Shown piece after piece: positions 62,135 through 64,000 of a stretch of DNA of 64,000 bases. A program made the position numbers and the translations under genes. Positions within the stretch are counted from its first letter, which is position 1, and every line of letters starts with the position of its first letter. Source of the DNA: Bacteroidaceae bacterium (GTDB lineage Bacteria > Bacteroidota > Bacteroidia > Bacteroidales > Bacteroidaceae); the NCBI GenBank assembly GCA_024401305.1, contig JAKSLI010000005.1, positions 19,333 through 83,332 of the forward strand, in the 5' to 3' direction. Below the pieces are notes generated by a model. That model saw only the letters and a program-made list of their open reading frames with translations, was not told where the DNA came from and did not search any database.

Positions 62135-62191
62135 GCGATTTAAAAGAAAAAGTGTAATTTTGTCGCGTGAAATAAATATGTCACATTAAAT

Positions 62192-62659
62192 ATGAAACAC
62201 GAAGATTATTTGTCGCGTGCTTGCGAGCTTGCAGAAGAGAATGTGCTGAATGGCGGCGGTCCTTTTGGTGCTGTTATCGTAAAGGATGGTGAGATACTTG
62301 CTGAAGGTGTGAATCGTGTTACACCTTCGTGCGATCCGACTGCTCATGCGGAGGTCAATGCTATTCGTAAAGCTTGCCAGAAGATAGGAGATTTCCAATT
62401 GAAGGGTTGTACCGTTTATTCTTCTTGCGAACCTTGTCCGATGTGTTTGAGTGCATTGTATTGGGCAGGTGTTGAGCATATTTATTACGGAAATACCCAA
62501 CAGGATGCTGACGATATTGACTTCAGCGACAAGTTCATCTACGACGAACTGGCTGTTCCTCAGAAAGAACGCCAACTTCCATGTGAACATCTTGATGTGC
62601 CAAGAAGACTGAGAGCATTCAAGATGTGGATGGATAAGAGCGACAGAGTCGCGTATTAA
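62192..62659 (+). CDS. Nucleoside/guanine deaminase (CDA fold)
   Basis: A 155-aa cytidine-deaminase-fold enzyme of the size of bacterial GuaD. The zinc site is complete: H-A-E-V-N in PTAHAEVNAI (about 52-56) and P-C-P-M-C in SSCEPCPMCLSALYW (about 80-86). The C-terminal part (RAFKMWMDKSDRVAY) matches the guanine deaminase branch better than TadA. It probably converts guanine to xanthine. An ACTAAAC-type simple repeat separates it from pgi. Confidence 0.88.
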   Translation: MKHEDYLSRACELAEENVLNGGGPFGAVIVKDGEILAEGVNRVTPSCDPTAHAEVNAIRKACQKIGDFQLKGCTVYSSCEPCPMCLSALYWAGVEHIYYGNTQQDADDIDFSDKFIYDELAVPQKERQLPCEHLDVPRRLRAFKMWMDKSDRVAY

Positions 62660-62660
62660 A

Positions 62661-62700
62661 CACTAAACACTAAATACTAAACATATAAATATATAAACCA
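62661..62700 (+). repeat. ACTAAAC-type simple repeat before pgi
   Basis: Three to four units of 7 bp (ACTAAAC, ACTAAAT, ACTAAAC) followed by ATATAAAT repeats; a similar tract lies at 56042-56090 before parB. Confidence 0.6.
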
Positions 62701-62702
62701 TT

Positions 62703-64000
62703 ATGATTAAACTTGATATCACAAAAGCAGCGTCTTTCCTTGCAGAAGGTGCAGTTGCTGCTCTTGAACCACAGGTAAAGGCTGCACAGCAGTCACTTGA
62801 AGATGGTACTTGCCCAGGTAACGACTTCCTCGGTTGGCTCCACCTTCCTTCTTCTATTACTCCAGAATTCCTTCAGGAAATTCAGCAGTGTGCAAATGTT
62901 CTCCGTGAGAAGTGCGAAGCTATCGTTGTTGCAGGTATCGGCGGTTCTTACCTCGGTGCAAAGTGCGTTATCGAAGCTTTGAGCAATAGCTTCTCATGGC
63001 TTGTAAACGATAAGAGTAACCCAACAATTCTCTTCGCTGGTAACAATATCGGTGAGGATTATCTCTACGAACTCACAGAGTATTTGAAGGGCAAGAAGTT
63101 CGGTGTTATCAACATCTCAAAGTCTGGTACAACAACAGAAACTGCTCTCGCTTTCCGTCTCTTGAAGAAGCAGTGCGAGGATCAGTGTGGCAAGGAGATG
63201 GCAAAGGATGTTATCGTTGCTGTTACTGATGCTGTCAAGGGTGCTGCTCGTACTTGTGCTACAAAGGAAGGATACAAGACATTCGTCATTCCTGACAATG
63301 TTGGTGGTCGCTTCTCTGTGCTTACTCCTGTAGGTCTTCTTCCAATCGCTTGCGCTGGCTTCGATGTAGTAAAGCTCGTAGAAGGTGCACAGAAGATGGA
63401 AACTGTTTGCGGTAAGGATGTTCCTTTCGCAGAAAACCCTGCTGCTCAGTATGCTGCTGTTCGTAACGCTCTCTACCAGAATGGCAAGAAGATTGAGATT
63501 ATGGTCAACTATCAGCCAAAGCTTCACTTCTTCTCTGAGTGGTGGAAGCAGCTTTACGGCGAGTCAGAAGGCAAGGACCTCAAGGGTATCTTCCCTGCAT
63601 CTTGCGACTTCACAACAGACCTTCACTCTATGGGACAGTGGATTCAGGATGGTGAACGTACTATCTATGAGACAGTTATCAGCATCGAGAAACCAAACAA
63701 CACAGTTCTCTTCCCATCAGACGAAGAAAACCTTGACGGCTTGAACTTCCTTGCTGGCAAGCGTGTTGATGAGGTTAACAAGATGGCAGAGCTCGGTACT
63801 CAGCTCGCTCACGTTGATGGTGGTGTGCCAAACATCCGCATCTCTGTTCCTGAACTCAACGCTTATTATCTCGGTCAGCTCATCTACTTCTTCGAGATAG
63901 CATGTGGTATCAGCGGAAACGTTCTCGGCGTAAACCCATTCAACCAGCCAGGTGTTGAGGCTTACAAGAAGAATATGTTCGCTCTTCTCGAGAAGCCAGG
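62703..64000 (+). CDS. pgi: Glucose-6-phosphate isomerase (3' end off the window)
   Basis: An open frame from ATG at 62703 to the window edge, about 432 codons of an expected 445 or so. Two SIS domains: [19 protein letters not shown] (about 78-96) and [21 protein letters not shown] (about 136-156); [19 protein letters not shown], the catalytic Glu region [15 protein letters not shown] and the final [19 protein letters not shown] are present. It interconverts glucose 6-phosphate and fructose 6-phosphate. Strongly biased codon use suggests high expression. Confidence 0.96.
   Translation, partial: MIKLDITKAASFLAEGAVAALEPQVKAAQQSLEDGTCPGNDFLGWLHLPSSITPEFLQEIQQCANVLREKCEAIVVAGIGGSYLGAKCVIEALSNSFSWLVNDKSNPTILFAGNNIGEDYLYELTEYLKGKKFGVINISKSGTTTETALAFRLLKKQCEDQCGKEMAKDVIVAVTDAVKGAARTCATKEGYKTFVIPDNVGGRFSVLTPVGLLPIACAGFDVVKLVEGAQKMETVCGKDVPFAENPAAQYAAVRNALYQNGKKIEIMVNYQPKLHFFSEWWKQLYGESEGKDLKGIFPASCDFTTDLHSMGQWIQDGERTIYETVISIEKPNNTVLFPSDEENLDGLNFLAGKRVDEVNKMAELGTQLAHVDGGVPNIRISVPELNAYYLGQLIYFFEIACGISGNVLGVNPFNQPGVEAYKKNMFALLEKP

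Overview
The window looks like a chromosomal segment of a member of the Bacteroidota, most likely a Prevotella-like Bacteroidales from a gut or rumen type of habitat. The reasons are the repeated TAnnTTTG -7 promoter boxes (often with TTTG 19-20 bp upstream), the general lack of Shine-Dalgarno sequences, the signature families (BT_3928-type DoxX protein, DUF1599, DUF5683, DUF4359, RhuM-Fic), and gene orders typical of this order of bacteria. No species is assigned.

Layout. 0-4.8 kb (minus strand): a secreted CE1-type esterase, then the conserved DUF1599 - DoxX-like - tpiA - SPOR group. 4.9-13.5 kb: tRNA-Arg, a tape-measure-like phage remnant, two secreted proteins of unknown function, a YiiX-like lipoprotein with a zinc-ribbon protein, a frameshifted gene, an unknown 229-aa protein, a 1.4-kb decayed region, then a thioredoxin-fold protein and a GH53 galactanase. 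13.5-25.4 kb (mostly minus): cupin, M13 peptidase, CapA-like lipoprotein, tRNA-Lys, pepD, YjbR, SDR, BASS transporter, tRNA-Cys, a hydrolase/deacetylase fusion and a SusA-like GH13. 25.9-43.4 kb (minus): gdhA, mfd, a SF1 helicase, a flippase, map, speA, purC, GH2 beta-galactosidase, an orphan umuD and a clpB lacking its N domain. 43.9-53.1 kb (plus): GH43, an accessory island (RhuM-Fic, GIY-YIG nuclease, tandem lipoyl-like protein, truncated and duplicated gene pieces), an AraC regulator, a fused acyl-ACP synthetase/acyltransferase. 53.4-64 kb: hemolysin III, tRNA-Leu, surE, then parA-parB-DUF5683-lytic transglycosylase-relA/spoT, a small Gly-rich protein, a guanine-deaminase-like enzyme and pgi, which runs off the right edge.

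Functionally most of the window is housekeeping (glycolysis, nitrogen assimilation, purine synthesis, polyamine precursor, chromosome partition, stringent response, proteostasis, repair) mixed with glycan degradation (CE1, GH53, GH13, GH2, GH43, CE4-like). The two accessory zones are 5-11 kb and 45.4-49.2 kb.

The most unusual aspect is repetitive DNA: three intergenic arrays with a 22-bp period, three arrays with an 8-bp period (two of them inside mfd and clpB), a roughly 140-bp MITE-like element in three copies plus a half copy, a modular GCTAAAGG palindrome family, GC-rich palindromes inserted in frame in the acyl-ACP synthetase gene, a helically phased array of CTGTCAC heptads, and a run of small hairpins at 8.06-8.26 kb. 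The best candidate for an undescribed gene module is the RhuM-Fic / GIY-YIG / tandem-lipoyl cassette, bounded by a 126-bp duplication of the rhuM-fic 3' end.
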